From JAMDEO01 sp963775295 (GTDB taxonomy: Bacteria > Actinomycetota > Thermoleophilia > RBG-16-64-13), in assembly GCA_963775295.1 (NCBI GenBank), contig CAVZIK010000006.1, positions 2,790,001 to 2,854,000 on the forward strand: a stretch of 64,000 nt of DNA. The letters are read 5' to 3'. The notes beneath the pieces are model-generated. The model was not told the origin of the DNA. It searched no databases and saw only the letters and a program-made list of their open reading frames with translations. A program made the translations under genes and the position numbers. Within the stretch, counting starts at the first letter, position 1, and each line of letters opens with the position of its first letter. Below are positions 42,189 to 51,171 of this stretch, in pieces.

Positions 42189-44273
42189 TCATCTTGAGCG
42201 CCGCTTTTTGTAGGATCCGCCGTGTCCCCCATGGTGCGCCGGAGTCTTGACAGCCGATCCGCTATCGGTTTCGCCGCCCGGTCCACGCAGCCGCGCCAAG
42301 TCTCTGGCCAAATCCTTGATCTCGTCCCTGAGCTTGGCGGCATACTCGAAGCGTAGCTGCTCGGCCGCCTCGAACATCTCCTCCTCGAGTGTGGCCATGA
42401 GTCGCTCGATCTCCTCCGCGGGCATGTCTTCCCCGTGGATAGTCTTTCGCCGCTCCTTGTAGGGCACGCTCCCACTGATACCCAGGAGTTCGGCGATGTC
42501 GGACACTCCCTTCACGATGGTCCGGGGCTCGATGCCGTGCTCGTCGTTGAAGGCCATCTGCGCTTTTCGGCGGCGCTCCGTCTCCGAAAGCGCGCGATCC
42601 ATCGCGTGGGTCTGCTTGTCCGCATACATGATGACCATACCTTCCACGTTCCGCGCCGCACGTCCGATCGTCTGGATCAAAGCGGTCTCGCCGCGGAGAA
42701 AGCCTTCCTTGTCGGCGTCCAGTATTGCAACCAGCGTCACTTCAGGAAGGTCGAGCCCCTCCCGAAGCAGGTTGATGCCCACCAATACGTCCACTTCCCC
42801 CAGCCGAAGCTCACGCACGGTGCGGATGCGCTCCAGTGTGTCCACCTCGGAGTGTAGGTAGCGTACCCGGAAACCCATCTCCAGCAGGTAGTCGGTGAGA
42901 TCCTCGGCCATCTTCTTGGTAAGCGTCGTGACCAGCGTACGTTGCTTCTTCTCGACCCGGACGCGAATCTCGTTCATCAGATCGTCTATCTGATGTTTGG
43001 TGGGACGAACCTCCACCCTGGGGTCGATCAGACCGGTGGGACGCACCAACTGCTCGACAACTTGACTGGACACCGAGGTCTCCCATTCTCCAGGCGTAGC
43101 CGAAACGAACACCACCTGTGGCACCCGTTCCATGAATTCGTCGAAACGAAGCGGCCGGTTGTCGAGAGCCGAGGGCAGGCGGAAACCATGCTCTACCAGC
43201 ATGGTCTTGCGGCTCCGGTCCCCCTCGTACATCCCGTGAAGTTGCGGTACCGTCATGTGGGACTCGTCGATGAACACGACGAAGTTATTGCGGAAGAAGT
43301 CGAGTAGGGTGTAGGGCGCTTCCCCCGGCTTACGACCGGCGAGGATGCGCGAGTAGTTCTCTATGCCGTTGCAATATCCCAATTCCCGCAGCATCTCCAT
43401 GTCGTACTGAGTCCGCTGGCGGAGACGGAAGGCCTCCAACTGTTTGCCTTGAGCCTCCAATTCGGCTACCCGCAGCTCCAACTCCGCCGAGATCTCCTCC
43501 AGCGAGCGCTCGATGGCATTCTCCGAGGTGACGAAGTGCGTGGCAGGATAGATGGCCACGTTGGGTAGGTGCGCAATCACCTCCTGCGTGACCGTGTCTA
43601 CCTTGACGATCTCCTCCACCTGGTCTCCCCACAAGCTGACTCTCAGGGCGTAGTCGTCATATGCCGGCCACACCTCGAAACTGTCTCCGCGCACGCGGAA
43701 CTTGCCCCGGGCGAAGCCGACGTCGTTGCGCTCATAGTGGATCTTGACCAGCTTGGCCAATACCTCGTCGCGGCTGACATCCTCGCCTTCCCTAAGGAGA
43801 ACGACCTGTCCCAGATACTCGTCGGGCGAACCCAGGCTGTAGATGCAGGACACCGAGGCCACGATAACCACGTCGTCCCTCATGAGCAGGTTCGAGGTGG
43901 CGGAATGGCGCAGGCGGTCTATCTCCTGGTTGATGGAGGAGTCCTTCTCAATGTAGGTGTCGCTCGCGGGCAGGTAAGCCTCGGGCTGATAGTAATCGTA
44001 ATACGAGACGAAGTATTCGACCGCGTTGTTCGGTAGGAACTCGCGGAACTCGTTGCAAAGCTGGGCCGCCAACGTCTTATTCGGTGCCATGACCAGAGCC
44101 GGTTTGCCCGTCTGAGCGATGATGTTGGCCATGGTGAAAGTCTTACCGGAGCCGGTCACGCCGAGAAGGGTCTGGAAGCGTTCTCCGCCCCGTAGACCCT
44201 GGACCAATTTGGACACGGCTTGGGGCTGATCTCCCTTGAGCTCGTACTCAGCCTGTATGGCAAACACACTCAT
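42189..44273 (-). CDS. uvrB: Excinuclease ABC subunit UvrB
   Basis: A 694-aa nucleotide-excision-repair helicase-like subunit. Walker A is GVTGSGKT; the beta-hairpin region YYDYYQPEAYLPASDTYIEK is canonical; motif VI region QTIGRAARN and the C-terminal UVR domain (FEAAEQLRFEYAAKLRDEI) are intact. A Lys/Arg/Gly tail ends the protein. Its ATG overlaps the stop of the upstream transglycosylase by 4 nt. Confidence 0.97.
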   Translation of the reverse strand: MSVFAIQAEYELKGDQPQAVSKLVQGLRGGERFQTLLGVTGSGKTFTMANIIAQTGKPALVMAPNKTLAAQLCNEFREFLPNNAVEYFVSYYDYYQPEAYLPASDTYIEKDSSINQEIDRLRHSATSNLLMRDDVVIVASVSCIYSLGSPDEYLGQVVLLREGEDVSRDEVLAKLVKIHYERNDVGFARGKFRVRGDSFEVWPAYDDYALRVSLWGDQVEEIVKVDTVTQEVIAHLPNVAIYPATHFVTSENAIERSLEEISAELELRVAELEAQGKQLEAFRLRQRTQYDMEMLRELGYCNGIENYSRILAGRKPGEAPYTLLDFFRNNFVVFIDESHMTVPQLHGMYEGDRSRKTMLVEHGFRLPSALDNRPLRFDEFMERVPQVVFVSATPGEWETSVSSQVVEQLVRPTGLIDPRVEVRPTKHQIDDLMNEIRVRVEKKQRTLVTTLTKKMAEDLTDYLLEMGFRVRYLHSEVDTLERIRTVRELRLGEVDVLVGINLLREGLDLPEVTLVAILDADKEGFLRGETALIQTIGRAARNVEGMVIMYADKQTHAMDRALSETERRRKAQMAFNDEHGIEPRTIVKGVSDIAELLGISGSVPYKERRKTIHGEDMPAEEIERLMATLEEEMFEAAEQLRFEYAAKLRDEIKDLARDLARLRGPGGETDSGSAVKTPAHHGGHGGSYKKRRSR

Positions 44274-44896
44274 GCCGCCCTCACAGTCACCGCGAAGACG
44301 CCCTTATGTACACGTTTGTACAGATCACGATAGTGTTGCACCTTTTGCACGAAGGCCTTGGTCTCGCCGAAGCGAATGTCAGCGAACTGTAGCGCTTTGT
44401 GATCACCGGAGGCCAACCAACTGTCCACGACTCCCTGCCCGGCGTTATACGCAGCCAGTGCCGCCAGCAGATCGCCCGCGAACCGTTGAGTCAGGTAGGC
44501 GAGATAGCAGGCGCCCAATTCGAGATTGTCGTTCACGTCGGTCAAGGCCGGATCACTCGGACCCTTCCAAGCATCGAGCCCAGTGACCCATGTGGCCGTA
44601 TCGGGCATCAACTGCATCAGCCCGACCGCTCCAGCGTGCGACACCGCCTTCGGATCGTAGTCGCTCTCCGTCCGCACCACCGCGGCCACGAGGTAGGGAT
44701 CGAGATGATACCGATCGGCCACCCTGGCGATCTCCTGTTGATAGTGTATGGGATACAGCTTCTCGCTGAGACCCGGCACCACCGCTTGGGCCGACACCAG
44801 CCAATACGCCGCCAACCCTATCGCCGCGACGACCACCAGCGGTATCGCCAAGCGCAGCAGCCGGCGCCTCCTTCGCACCAACCGCGACCGGGTCAC
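44270..44896 (-). CDS. Membrane-anchored lytic transglycosylase (SLT domain)
   Basis: A 208-aa protein with an Arg-rich N-terminus, one membrane anchor at about 16-36, and a Slt70-type catalytic domain with the Glu in RTESDYDPKAVSHAGAVGL (family ES motif), GLMQLMPDTA and LAAYNAGQG. It cleaves peptidoglycan glycan strands. The GTG start overlaps the coaE stop (GTGA) and its stop overlaps uvrB. In many actinobacteria a small uncharacterised gene occupies this slot between coaE and uvrB. Confidence 0.88.
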   Translation of the reverse strand: MTRSRLVRRRRRLLRLAIPLVVVAAIGLAAYWLVSAQAVVPGLSEKLYPIHYQQEIARVADRYHLDPYLVAAVVRTESDYDPKAVSHAGAVGLMQLMPDTATWVTGLDAWKGPSDPALTDVNDNLELGACYLAYLTQRFAGDLLAALAAYNAGQGVVDSWLASGDHKALQFADIRFGETKAFVQKVQHYRDLYKRVHKGVFAVTVRAA

Positions 44897-45549
44897 CCTT
44901 GTCGCTCCAGTAGCGCCAGTGCGTGGGTGTAGGCGTCGCGCACGAACTCCCGTAGATGCTGCAAAGAGCCGTCGTTGTAGTAGACCAAGTGGCTTCCCGC
45001 GATCCTCTCCTCCGTGGAAGCCTGCAGCCCCTCGAACTCCTCGAAGACCGCGGGGTCGAAACGGTGCGACGACCGAATCACCCGGTTCTCACGTTCCGCC
45101 TCCACGGTCACCAGAAGATCGAAAAGGGCCTCGAAATGAGACTCAAAAAGAAGAGGCACCTCGCAGACCACAATGGACCCAACCCGGGCCTCGACGATGA
45201 CCTTTTCTATCTCGGCTTCCACCAAAGGATGCGTCAGGCTCTCCAACCAGCGAAGCTCCTCCCGCCGTCCCTTCACCAGGCGGGCCAACTCGCGCCGGTC
45301 TACCCTGCCCCGTTGATCGAGTACAGCCACCCCGAAACGCTCGACCAGTCTGGTGACGTATGCCTGCCGCGCGTATAGGTCGTGAACGATCTCGTCGGCC
45401 GAAGTGGTGACCGCGCCCAATTCGTGAAACAACGTGAGCGCGCTGCTCTTTCCTGCGCCTATCCCCCCGGTCAAACCAACCGCGACCACGCCGGGACGCC
45501 GCAGTAGGGGAGCGTCGTCGGCCGCTCGATCAAGCTCCTGCTCGGCCAC
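44893..45549 (-). CDS. coaE: Dephospho-CoA kinase
   Basis: A 218-aa P-loop kinase for the final step of coenzyme A synthesis. Walker A GGIGAGKSS, SADEIVHDLY, and VCEVPLLFESHFEALFD with the typical lid are present. GTG start at 45549 follows GGAGGA by 4 nt; the TTG four codons earlier would bury that site. The rpsA terminator hairpin ends just before this ribosome-binding site, so read-through through it would be needed unless coaE has its own promoter. Confidence 0.93.
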   Translation of the reverse strand: MAEQELDRAADDAPLLRRPGVVAVGLTGGIGAGKSSALTLFHELGAVTTSADEIVHDLYARQAYVTRLVERFGVAVLDQRGRVDRRELARLVKGRREELRWLESLTHPLVEAEIEKVIVEARVGSIVVCEVPLLFESHFEALFDLLVTVEAERENRVIRSSHRFDPAVFEEFEGLQASTEERIAGSHLVYYNDGSLQHLREFVRDAYTHALALLERQG

Positions 45550-45560
45550 ACAGTCCTCCA

Positions 45561-45589
45561 AAAACTGGGAGCGCCCTAAGGCGCTCCCA
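45561..45589 (-). terminator. rpsA terminator/attenuator ahead of coaE
   Basis: Arms TGGGAGCGCC (45566-45575) and GGCGCTCCCA (45580-45589) enclose CTAA; on the minus strand the hairpin is followed by GTTTTT. It lies 26 nt past the rpsA stop and 12 nt before the coaE start, so it probably lowers coaE expression relative to rpsA. Confidence 0.8.
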
Positions 45590-45614
45590 TTTCATGCCTC
45601 GAATGCGGGAGACT

Positions 45615-47069
45615 TTACTCCTCCGCGGACGCCTCTTCGGCTTCGACCCCGGGCTCGGCCTCGTCTGTAGCCAGCTCGACTTCGTCGGCCACCGGCTCTT
45701 CAACCGCCGGCCCCGCGGCAACTTCAACGGCTTCGGTCGCGGAATCGGTTTCGATCTCTACTTCAGTCTCGGCTTCAGCATCAGCTTCGACCTCAACTTC
45801 AGAGTCAGCCTCTGCCTCGATGGCTTCTTCGGCCGACGCTTCCACGTCACCTTCCTCGATAACGGCGAAATCTTCGGCAGTCTCGAATTCTTCGCCCTCT
45901 TCACCTTCTTCGCCCTCTTCACCCAGCGCATCTTCGTGGATGCGGTATTCGGGCTCGAGGCGCTTGAGGCTCAGCGAAAGGCGGCGGCGCTCAGGATCGA
46001 TCTCGATGATCTTGACATTGACTTCTTGACCCGGACGGACGATCTCAGAGGGATCTTCTACGTGATGCTGCGCCAGTTCGGAGATATGGATGAGGCCTTC
46101 AACGCCCTCCTCTATCTCGACGAACGCCCCAAACGACACCAGTTTGGTGACCCGGCCGTGAACGATCTCGTTGACCTGGCGGTTCTCGAAGACCTGCTGC
46201 CAAGGATCCTTTTGGGTCTGCTTGAGGCCCAGGGAAATACGCTGGCGGTCGCGGTCGATGTCGAGAACGCGCACGGTGACCTTCTGCCCGATGGTGAGAA
46301 CCTCGGACGGATGGTTGACATGACTCCAAGAGAGTTCGGAGATATGGATGAGACCGTCGATGCCCTCCAAGTCGACGAAGGCACCAAAGTCCACGATGTT
46401 GGAGATGGTTCCGGTAACCAGGTCGCCCACATTCATACGGTCAAGGATCTGCTCGCGCACGCCCCGGCGTTCCTCTTCCAGCACGGCACGACGGCTGAGA
46501 ACCACATTGTTGCGGAAACGATTGAGCTCGATGACCCTGCACTCGAGGGTCTGGCCCAGGAATTCGTCCAGATCGGCCACGCGGCGGATATCCACCAGGG
46601 ACGCAGGCAGGAAGCCGCGGACGCCGAGGTCGATGATGAGACCGCCCTTGACCACTTCGATGACGGTGCCCGAAACCGGGGTACCTTCCTCTGCAGCCTT
46701 CTCGATGCGCTGCCACGCGCGTTCAAACCGGGCGCGTTTGCGGGAAAGGATGAGACGACCGTCGGCGTCCTCTTTTGTCAGTACGAGGGCATCGACGACA
46801 TCGCCTACCGATACTTCTTCTGCCGGATCCACCGACTTTCTGATCGACAGCTCATTTGCTGGGACCACCCCCTCGCTCTTGTAGCCAATGTCGACCAGGA
46901 CCTCGTCCTTGTCGACACGCACTACAGTGCCGGTGACGATATCCCCCTCTTCGAAGGTCATGATCGTTGCGTCATAGTTGGGAATCATCTTCCCATCGAC
47001 CTCGATCATGAGGTCCTGTCCACCCTGGAGAGTCTCGATGCCGCTGTCGTCGGTGTGTTCGTCTGTCAT
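45615..47069 (-). CDS. rpsA: 30S ribosomal protein S1 with acidic C-terminal tail
   Basis: A 484-aa protein with four S1 RNA-binding domains (about 35-100, 120-185, 200-275, 285-360), the usual number in actinobacteria. From about residue 370 it carries a 115-residue tail extremely rich in Glu, Ala and Asp (EEGEEGEEGEEFETAED, then EADSEVEVEADAEAETEVE), much longer and more acidic than in most homologues. ATG start of MTDEHTDD, with GGAAAC upstream; a TTG seven codons earlier is less likely. Own promoter upstream, terminator downstream. Confidence 0.95.
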   Translation of the reverse strand: MTDEHTDDSGIETLQGGQDLMIEVDGKMIPNYDATIMTFEEGDIVTGTVVRVDKDEVLVDIGYKSEGVVPANELSIRKSVDPAEEVSVGDVVDALVLTKEDADGRLILSRKRARFERAWQRIEKAAEEGTPVSGTVIEVVKGGLIIDLGVRGFLPASLVDIRRVADLDEFLGQTLECRVIELNRFRNNVVLSRRAVLEEERRGVREQILDRMNVGDLVTGTISNIVDFGAFVDLEGIDGLIHISELSWSHVNHPSEVLTIGQKVTVRVLDIDRDRQRISLGLKQTQKDPWQQVFENRQVNEIVHGRVTKLVSFGAFVEIEEGVEGLIHISELAQHHVEDPSEIVRPGQEVNVKIIEIDPERRRLSLSLKRLEPEYRIHEDALGEEGEEGEEGEEFETAEDFAVIEEGDVEASAEEAIEAEADSEVEVEADAEAETEVEIETDSATEAVEVAAGPAVEEPVADEVELATDEAEPGVEAEEASAEE

Positions 47070-47105
47070 GTAGTTTCCGTTTCCCTTCAAGAAATGCGCA
47101 TTCGA

Positions 47106-47123
47106 GCCACGCCCGCACGTGGC
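47106..47123 (-). promoter_or_regulatory. Hairpin in the rpsA leader
   Basis: GCCACG and CGTGGC pair around a 6-nt loop inside the approximately 60-nt predicted rpsA leader. It could serve S1 autoregulation, which is known in E. coli, but that is inference. Confidence 0.35.
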
Positions 47124-47135
47124 TTTGTGGACGGT

Positions 47136-47163
47136 AGTATACCGGCGCTTCCGGGAAAAGCAA
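47136..47163 (-). promoter_or_regulatory. rpsA promoter (-35 TTGCTT, 16 bp, -10 TATACT)
   Basis: On the minus strand TTGCTT (47158-47163) and TATACT (47136-47141) are separated by 16 bp in the 179-nt gap after polA. It gives a start near 47129 and a leader of about 60 nt. Confidence 0.65.
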
Positions 47164-47227
47164 TACGGCTGTGAATAACGTTAGCAGCAGCCAAATCGAG
47201 GCAAACAGGCCGCGATCGCCCGGTAGA

Positions 47228-47245
47228 GCCGGCCGGAAGGCCGGC
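47228..47245 (-). terminator. polA terminator hairpin
   Basis: GCCGGCC (47228-47234), loop GGAA, GGCCGGC (47239-47245), starting 3 nt after the polA stop on the minus strand. GC-only stem, no T-run. Confidence 0.6.
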
Positions 47246-47248
47246 CCG

Positions 47249-49885
47249 TCATTTAGCCGTTAACCAGTCCGGTCCCACTCCCACATCGACGCACAGCGGC
47301 GGTTCCATGGGGAACGCACCAACCATCTCCGCGACCATCGCTGACTCGACCTCATCGGCCATCTTCTCCGGAACCTCGAAGATCAGTTCGTCGTGCACCT
47401 GTAGAACGAGCCTTGCCCCGCGGTACTCGCGCTTCAGACGGTCGTGGCAGCGAATCATGGCCACCTTGATGATGTCGGCGGCGGTGCCCTGAATTACCGA
47501 ATTCACCGCCAGTCTCTCCCCTAGGGACCGCTGCTGGAAATTGCCGGAGGCGAGCTCGGGTATCGGCCGTCTGCGGCCGAAGAGCGTAGTCACATAGCCG
47601 CGGCGACGGGCAGTTTCGATGGTATTGTCGATGAAGGCTCTTACTTGCGGCATGCGCTCGAAATACCGGGCGATGTAGAGGGCGGCTTCCTCCCGCTCGA
47701 TGCCCAAGTTTTGGCTAAGGCCGAAGGCGGATATGCCGTACATAATGCCGAAGTTCACCGCCTTCGCGTATCGCCGATGCGTGACATCGACCTCGTCTTT
47801 GGACAATCCGAAGACCTCGGCGGCCGTGCGCGTATGGATGTCCTCCCCGCGCCTCAGGGCCTCGAGGAGAGTAGGCTCCCCGGAAAGCTGGGCCATGATC
47901 CGCAGCTCGATCTGAGAGTAGTCCGCCACGATCAGCACATTGCCGCTTTCGGCCGTGAAGCACTGGCGGATCTGGGCACCGAGCGCCGTGCGTACCGGGA
48001 TATTCTGCAGGTTGGGGTCGCTGGACGAAAGCCTTCCGGTGGCGGCCACGGTCTGGTTAAAGGTGGTGTGAAGCCGTCCAGTAGCCGGAGCGACTGCTTC
48101 CGGAAGGGCTACCAGATACGTGGACATGAGTTTGGATAGCTCCCGGTGGCTGAGGAGTTGCGCGACGATCGGATGACTCTCCCGCAACGCCTCCAACGTC
48201 TTGGCGTCGGTCGAGTACCCGGTCTTGATCTTTCTCTGCCGCGGAAGCTTCAACTTGTCGAATAGAACCCGCCCCAGCTGTTGCGGGGAGCCGAGATTGA
48301 ACTCTTCGCCCGCCAACTCGTATATGGCGCTCTCCAGTTCTTCAAGTTGGTCCTGGATCTTGCCGGCCATCTCTCCCAACAAGTAGCAGTCCAGATTGAT
48401 CCCGGCCTCTTCCATGTCGATGAGCACCCTAGTGAGCGGGAGTTCGATGTCGCGGAAGAGCTCCCACATGCCCTGCTCGCGAAGAGATTTCTCTTGACTA
48501 TGGCTCACCGCCAGCACCATCGCGGCCTCGACGGCCCCACCCGCCAGGGTCCCCTCCTCGGGACACGCGGGAGACCTGACACCTTCCTCGCGGAACACGT
48601 CCTCGAGACTGTACTCGCGTCGACCCGGCGAGAGCAGGTAGGCAGCGACATAGGTGTCGTGCCCCACCTGATCGAACAGACCTCTCAACACTCGCGATGA
48701 TTTGAAATCGTGACAGATCGCACGCCCTTCCTCGATCACGGACGGCAGTGCCGCGGCTGCAGCCCAATCCCGGACTCGAACGATCGTGACGGATCCATAG
48801 TCCTCCGGGTCCCCTGCCGGGCCACTCTGAGCCAGCCACACTTGCTGAGTCTCCAGTTCGGGGACCAGAGCAACAGGGCGGACGCGGTCGAGCAGATCCT
48901 CCCACCCCGCGGCATCATCGGGCGCTTCAACCGCTGATGGGAGCGTGGGTCCTGTCGGGTTGGCCTCTCGGGAAGAGGTTTTTTCCAGCAGAGGTTCCAC
49001 TCGATCGAGCAAAGTGCTGAACTCGAAGCGAGTGAACAGCTCCTCGAGCTTCTGCCGCTGCGGCTTGTGCGGAAGCAACTCCGCGGTCTGGATGTTGATG
49101 GGCACGTCGTAGTCGAGGGTAGCCAGTTTCTTGGAAAGGAGCGCGATATCACGGTTCTCTTCAAGCAACTGCCTGCGTTTGGGACCGGAGACCTCCTCGG
49201 TATGGGCTAGGACCTCCTCCAGAGTGCCAAACCGCCCGAGTAACTCCGCAGCCGTCTTCTCGCCGATCCCGGGCACTCCGGGAATGTTGTCGGAAGTATC
49301 CCCCTTAAGGCCGATCAAATCAGGAATGAGGTTCGGCGGAACTCCAAAGCGCTCCTCTACCGCGGCCGGATCGTAGATCTTTACCTCGGTCATCCCGCGG
49401 GTGTTCGCCATGACCTTCACGGTCGCACCCGCCAACTGTAGAGCATCCCGATCTCCGGTGACGATCATGGTCGATCGTTGCTCTGCCTCAGCTTGACGGG
49501 CAAGAGTCCCCAGGATGTCATCGGCCTCGTAGCCAGGGAGGGCGAGATTGACGAAACCGAAAGCCGAGCTGATCTCCGTGAAGTATGGCCACTGCTCGCA
49601 CAGTAGGTCGGGCATAGGCTTCCTCTGGGCTTTGTACTCTTCGAACTCTGCATGGCGGAAGGTCTTCTCCCGCGAGTCCCACGCGACGATGACCGCCCCG
49701 GGTCTGTAATCCGACAGGATCTTGATGATCATGAGACAGAACCCGTAGAGAGCGTTGGTGGGAAAGCCCCCCGACGTGGCGATCTCTTGGGGCAGGGCAA
49801 AGAAAGCCCGATAGGCGATGTTGTTCCCGTCGAGCAGAAAGAGTGGGCTCCGGTCCTCGCCGGACCCGATGCAGCCGGGCTCCAT
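47249..49885 (-). CDS. polA: DNA polymerase I, proofreading-deficient
   Basis: An 878-aa polymerase. The N-terminal 5'-3' exonuclease is intact (LLDGNNIAYRAFFALP, VTGDRDALQL, LIGLKGDTSDNIPGVPGIGEKTA). The middle 3'-5' exonuclease fold is degenerate: the DxE pair is replaced (VALVPELETQQ) and the later Asp motifs are missing. The polymerase domain has motif A VADYSQIELRIMAQL, motif B RRYAKAVNFGIMYG and motif C VLQVHDELIFE. This Taq-like loss of proofreading is common in actinobacterial PolA. GAGGGAGAAACG precedes the ATG. Confidence 0.96.
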   Translation of the reverse strand: MEPGCIGSGEDRSPLFLLDGNNIAYRAFFALPQEIATSGGFPTNALYGFCLMIIKILSDYRPGAVIVAWDSREKTFRHAEFEEYKAQRKPMPDLLCEQWPYFTEISSAFGFVNLALPGYEADDILGTLARQAEAEQRSTMIVTGDRDALQLAGATVKVMANTRGMTEVKIYDPAAVEERFGVPPNLIPDLIGLKGDTSDNIPGVPGIGEKTAAELLGRFGTLEEVLAHTEEVSGPKRRQLLEENRDIALLSKKLATLDYDVPINIQTAELLPHKPQRQKLEELFTRFEFSTLLDRVEPLLEKTSSREANPTGPTLPSAVEAPDDAAGWEDLLDRVRPVALVPELETQQVWLAQSGPAGDPEDYGSVTIVRVRDWAAAAALPSVIEEGRAICHDFKSSRVLRGLFDQVGHDTYVAAYLLSPGRREYSLEDVFREEGVRSPACPEEGTLAGGAVEAAMVLAVSHSQEKSLREQGMWELFRDIELPLTRVLIDMEEAGINLDCYLLGEMAGKIQDQLEELESAIYELAGEEFNLGSPQQLGRVLFDKLKLPRQRKIKTGYSTDAKTLEALRESHPIVAQLLSHRELSKLMSTYLVALPEAVAPATGRLHTTFNQTVAATGRLSSSDPNLQNIPVRTALGAQIRQCFTAESGNVLIVADYSQIELRIMAQLSGEPTLLEALRRGEDIHTRTAAEVFGLSKDEVDVTHRRYAKAVNFGIMYGISAFGLSQNLGIEREEAALYIARYFERMPQVRAFIDNTIETARRRGYVTTLFGRRRPIPELASGNFQQRSLGERLAVNSVIQGTAADIIKVAMIRCHDRLKREYRGARLVLQVHDELIFEVPEKMADEVESAMVAEMVGAFPMEPPLCVDVGVGPDWLTAK

Positions 49886-49996
49886 CAGCGTTTCTCCCTC
49901 TGCCGGCGCTACCGGCCCGTGAACCTAGAGCTCGTTACCAAATGAGGCGTGCGTCCGGCGAGTCCTTCGCTGGACGGCCAGCAGCGGCGCCCACGA

Positions 49997-51133
49997 TCAG
50001 CTCAGTCTGAACTCCCTGCCGGTCTCGGACACGTCGTAGCCTCCCAGAGCTTCCACAGCGTCCTTGAAGGAAGTCGACCCGACTACTGCGCGAAGCGCCC
50101 TCAAGGACGGAGTATCCCAGAGCTCGGCCGGGATCACCAGATCATAACGTTCCTGTCCCAGAGGGACGAAATCTAATCCATACGCCGATGCCGCTGCGCT
50201 AATGCCCAGGCCCACATCCGCCCGTTGTTCCGCGACCGCCCTGGCCACTCCGAGATGAGTCACTTCCTCATCCCCGTACCCCTCGACCGTCTCCGGGTCG
50301 ACACCGGCGTGCTTGAGCTGCACATCGAGCCACACCCGCGTCCCCGACCCGGGCTGCCGATTAACAAGCCGCACGCCTTTCCGTCCCAGGTCGGACAGGC
50401 TTGTCAATCCCAGAGGGTTACCAGCTGCGACTATCAAACCTTGCAGTCGCTGGACCAGCGTCAGCAGTACCACCGAACGGTTAGGAAGCACCCGCTGCAC
50501 AAAGGGGACGTTGTATTCGCCCGTAACCTCATCCCAGAGGTGGGTCCCACAAAGATCGGCCTCGCCCCGGGCCACGGCCATGAGGCCACCGAGGCTGCCG
50601 ACGAAGTCCGTGGTAAGTTCCACCGCTGGAGTGCCCTCGGCCAACAATCGGACGAGGAGTTCAACGGTGAGGTCGTGACTGCCGGAGAAGCGCGTGGTCC
50701 CGAGTTCGGCCTCCCCAGCCCCGTTAGCGCCTTCCGACGAGGCCGGACGCCGTCGCAGCTCCTGCCAACGTGATATTGCAGCCGCGAGTGCAGCTTCGGC
50801 GTGAGCAGGTGTATGGCCCAAGCCGACCGCCTCCAGCAGGTAGCTCTCGGCTCGGTTCACCAAGTTGGCCCATTGCCATTCGGCGGAAGGAGGGCTGCCG
50901 AATCCCGGGCGCAACGACGCGACTCGAGTGCCTCCTCCCCTATGTGCTGTCACGAGACCTTCACGCTGCAACGACGTATAGGCTCGGCTGACGGTGTTTG
51001 GGGTGCACTTCCAGCGCTCCGCCATGTCCCGCACCGATGGCAAACGGTCGCCCATTTGGAGCTCGCCCGCCACGATCAGCCTGCGGACAGCTTCGGCTAT
51101 CTCGAGATATACGTAACTTTCAGCGCCTGACAT
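49997..51133 (-). CDS. GntR-HTH regulator with PBP-like ligand domain
   Basis: A 378-aa regulator. Residues about 5-75 form a GntR/YtrA-like winged helix (QMGDRLPSVRDMAERWKCTPNTVSRAYTSLQREGLV). Residues about 150-370 resemble a type II periplasmic-binding-protein domain (SGSHDLTVELLVRLL, LGGLMAVARGEADLCGTHLWDE, RQPGSGTRVWLD), the PF12727-type module found in molybdate/tungstate-responsive and related regulators. The ligand is not readable. Its location next to two molybdenum-enzyme loci makes an oxyanion ligand attractive. I start at the ATG of MSGAESYVY; the TTG 11 codons upstream is less likely. 38 nt after tatA. Confidence 0.8.
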   Translation of the reverse strand: MSGAESYVYLEIAEAVRRLIVAGELQMGDRLPSVRDMAERWKCTPNTVSRAYTSLQREGLVTAHRGGGTRVASLRPGFGSPPSAEWQWANLVNRAESYLLEAVGLGHTPAHAEAALAAAISRWQELRRRPASSEGANGAGEAELGTTRFSGSHDLTVELLVRLLAEGTPAVELTTDFVGSLGGLMAVARGEADLCGTHLWDEVTGEYNVPFVQRVLPNRSVVLLTLVQRLQGLIVAAGNPLGLTSLSDLGRKGVRLVNRQPGSGTRVWLDVQLKHAGVDPETVEGYGDEEVTHLGVARAVAEQRADVGLGISAAASAYGLDFVPLGQERYDLVIPAELWDTPSLRALRAVVGSTSFKDAVEALGGYDVSETGREFRLS

Positions 51134-51171
51134 GGGAACGCCGCCCCCACGCGGCGTAGCCGTCAAACGAC

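Noticed and set aside
45594..47174. 526-codon open frame on the plus strand
   Set aside because: Antisense of rpsA; its apparent low-complexity Phe/Ser repeats mirror the Glu-rich tail.
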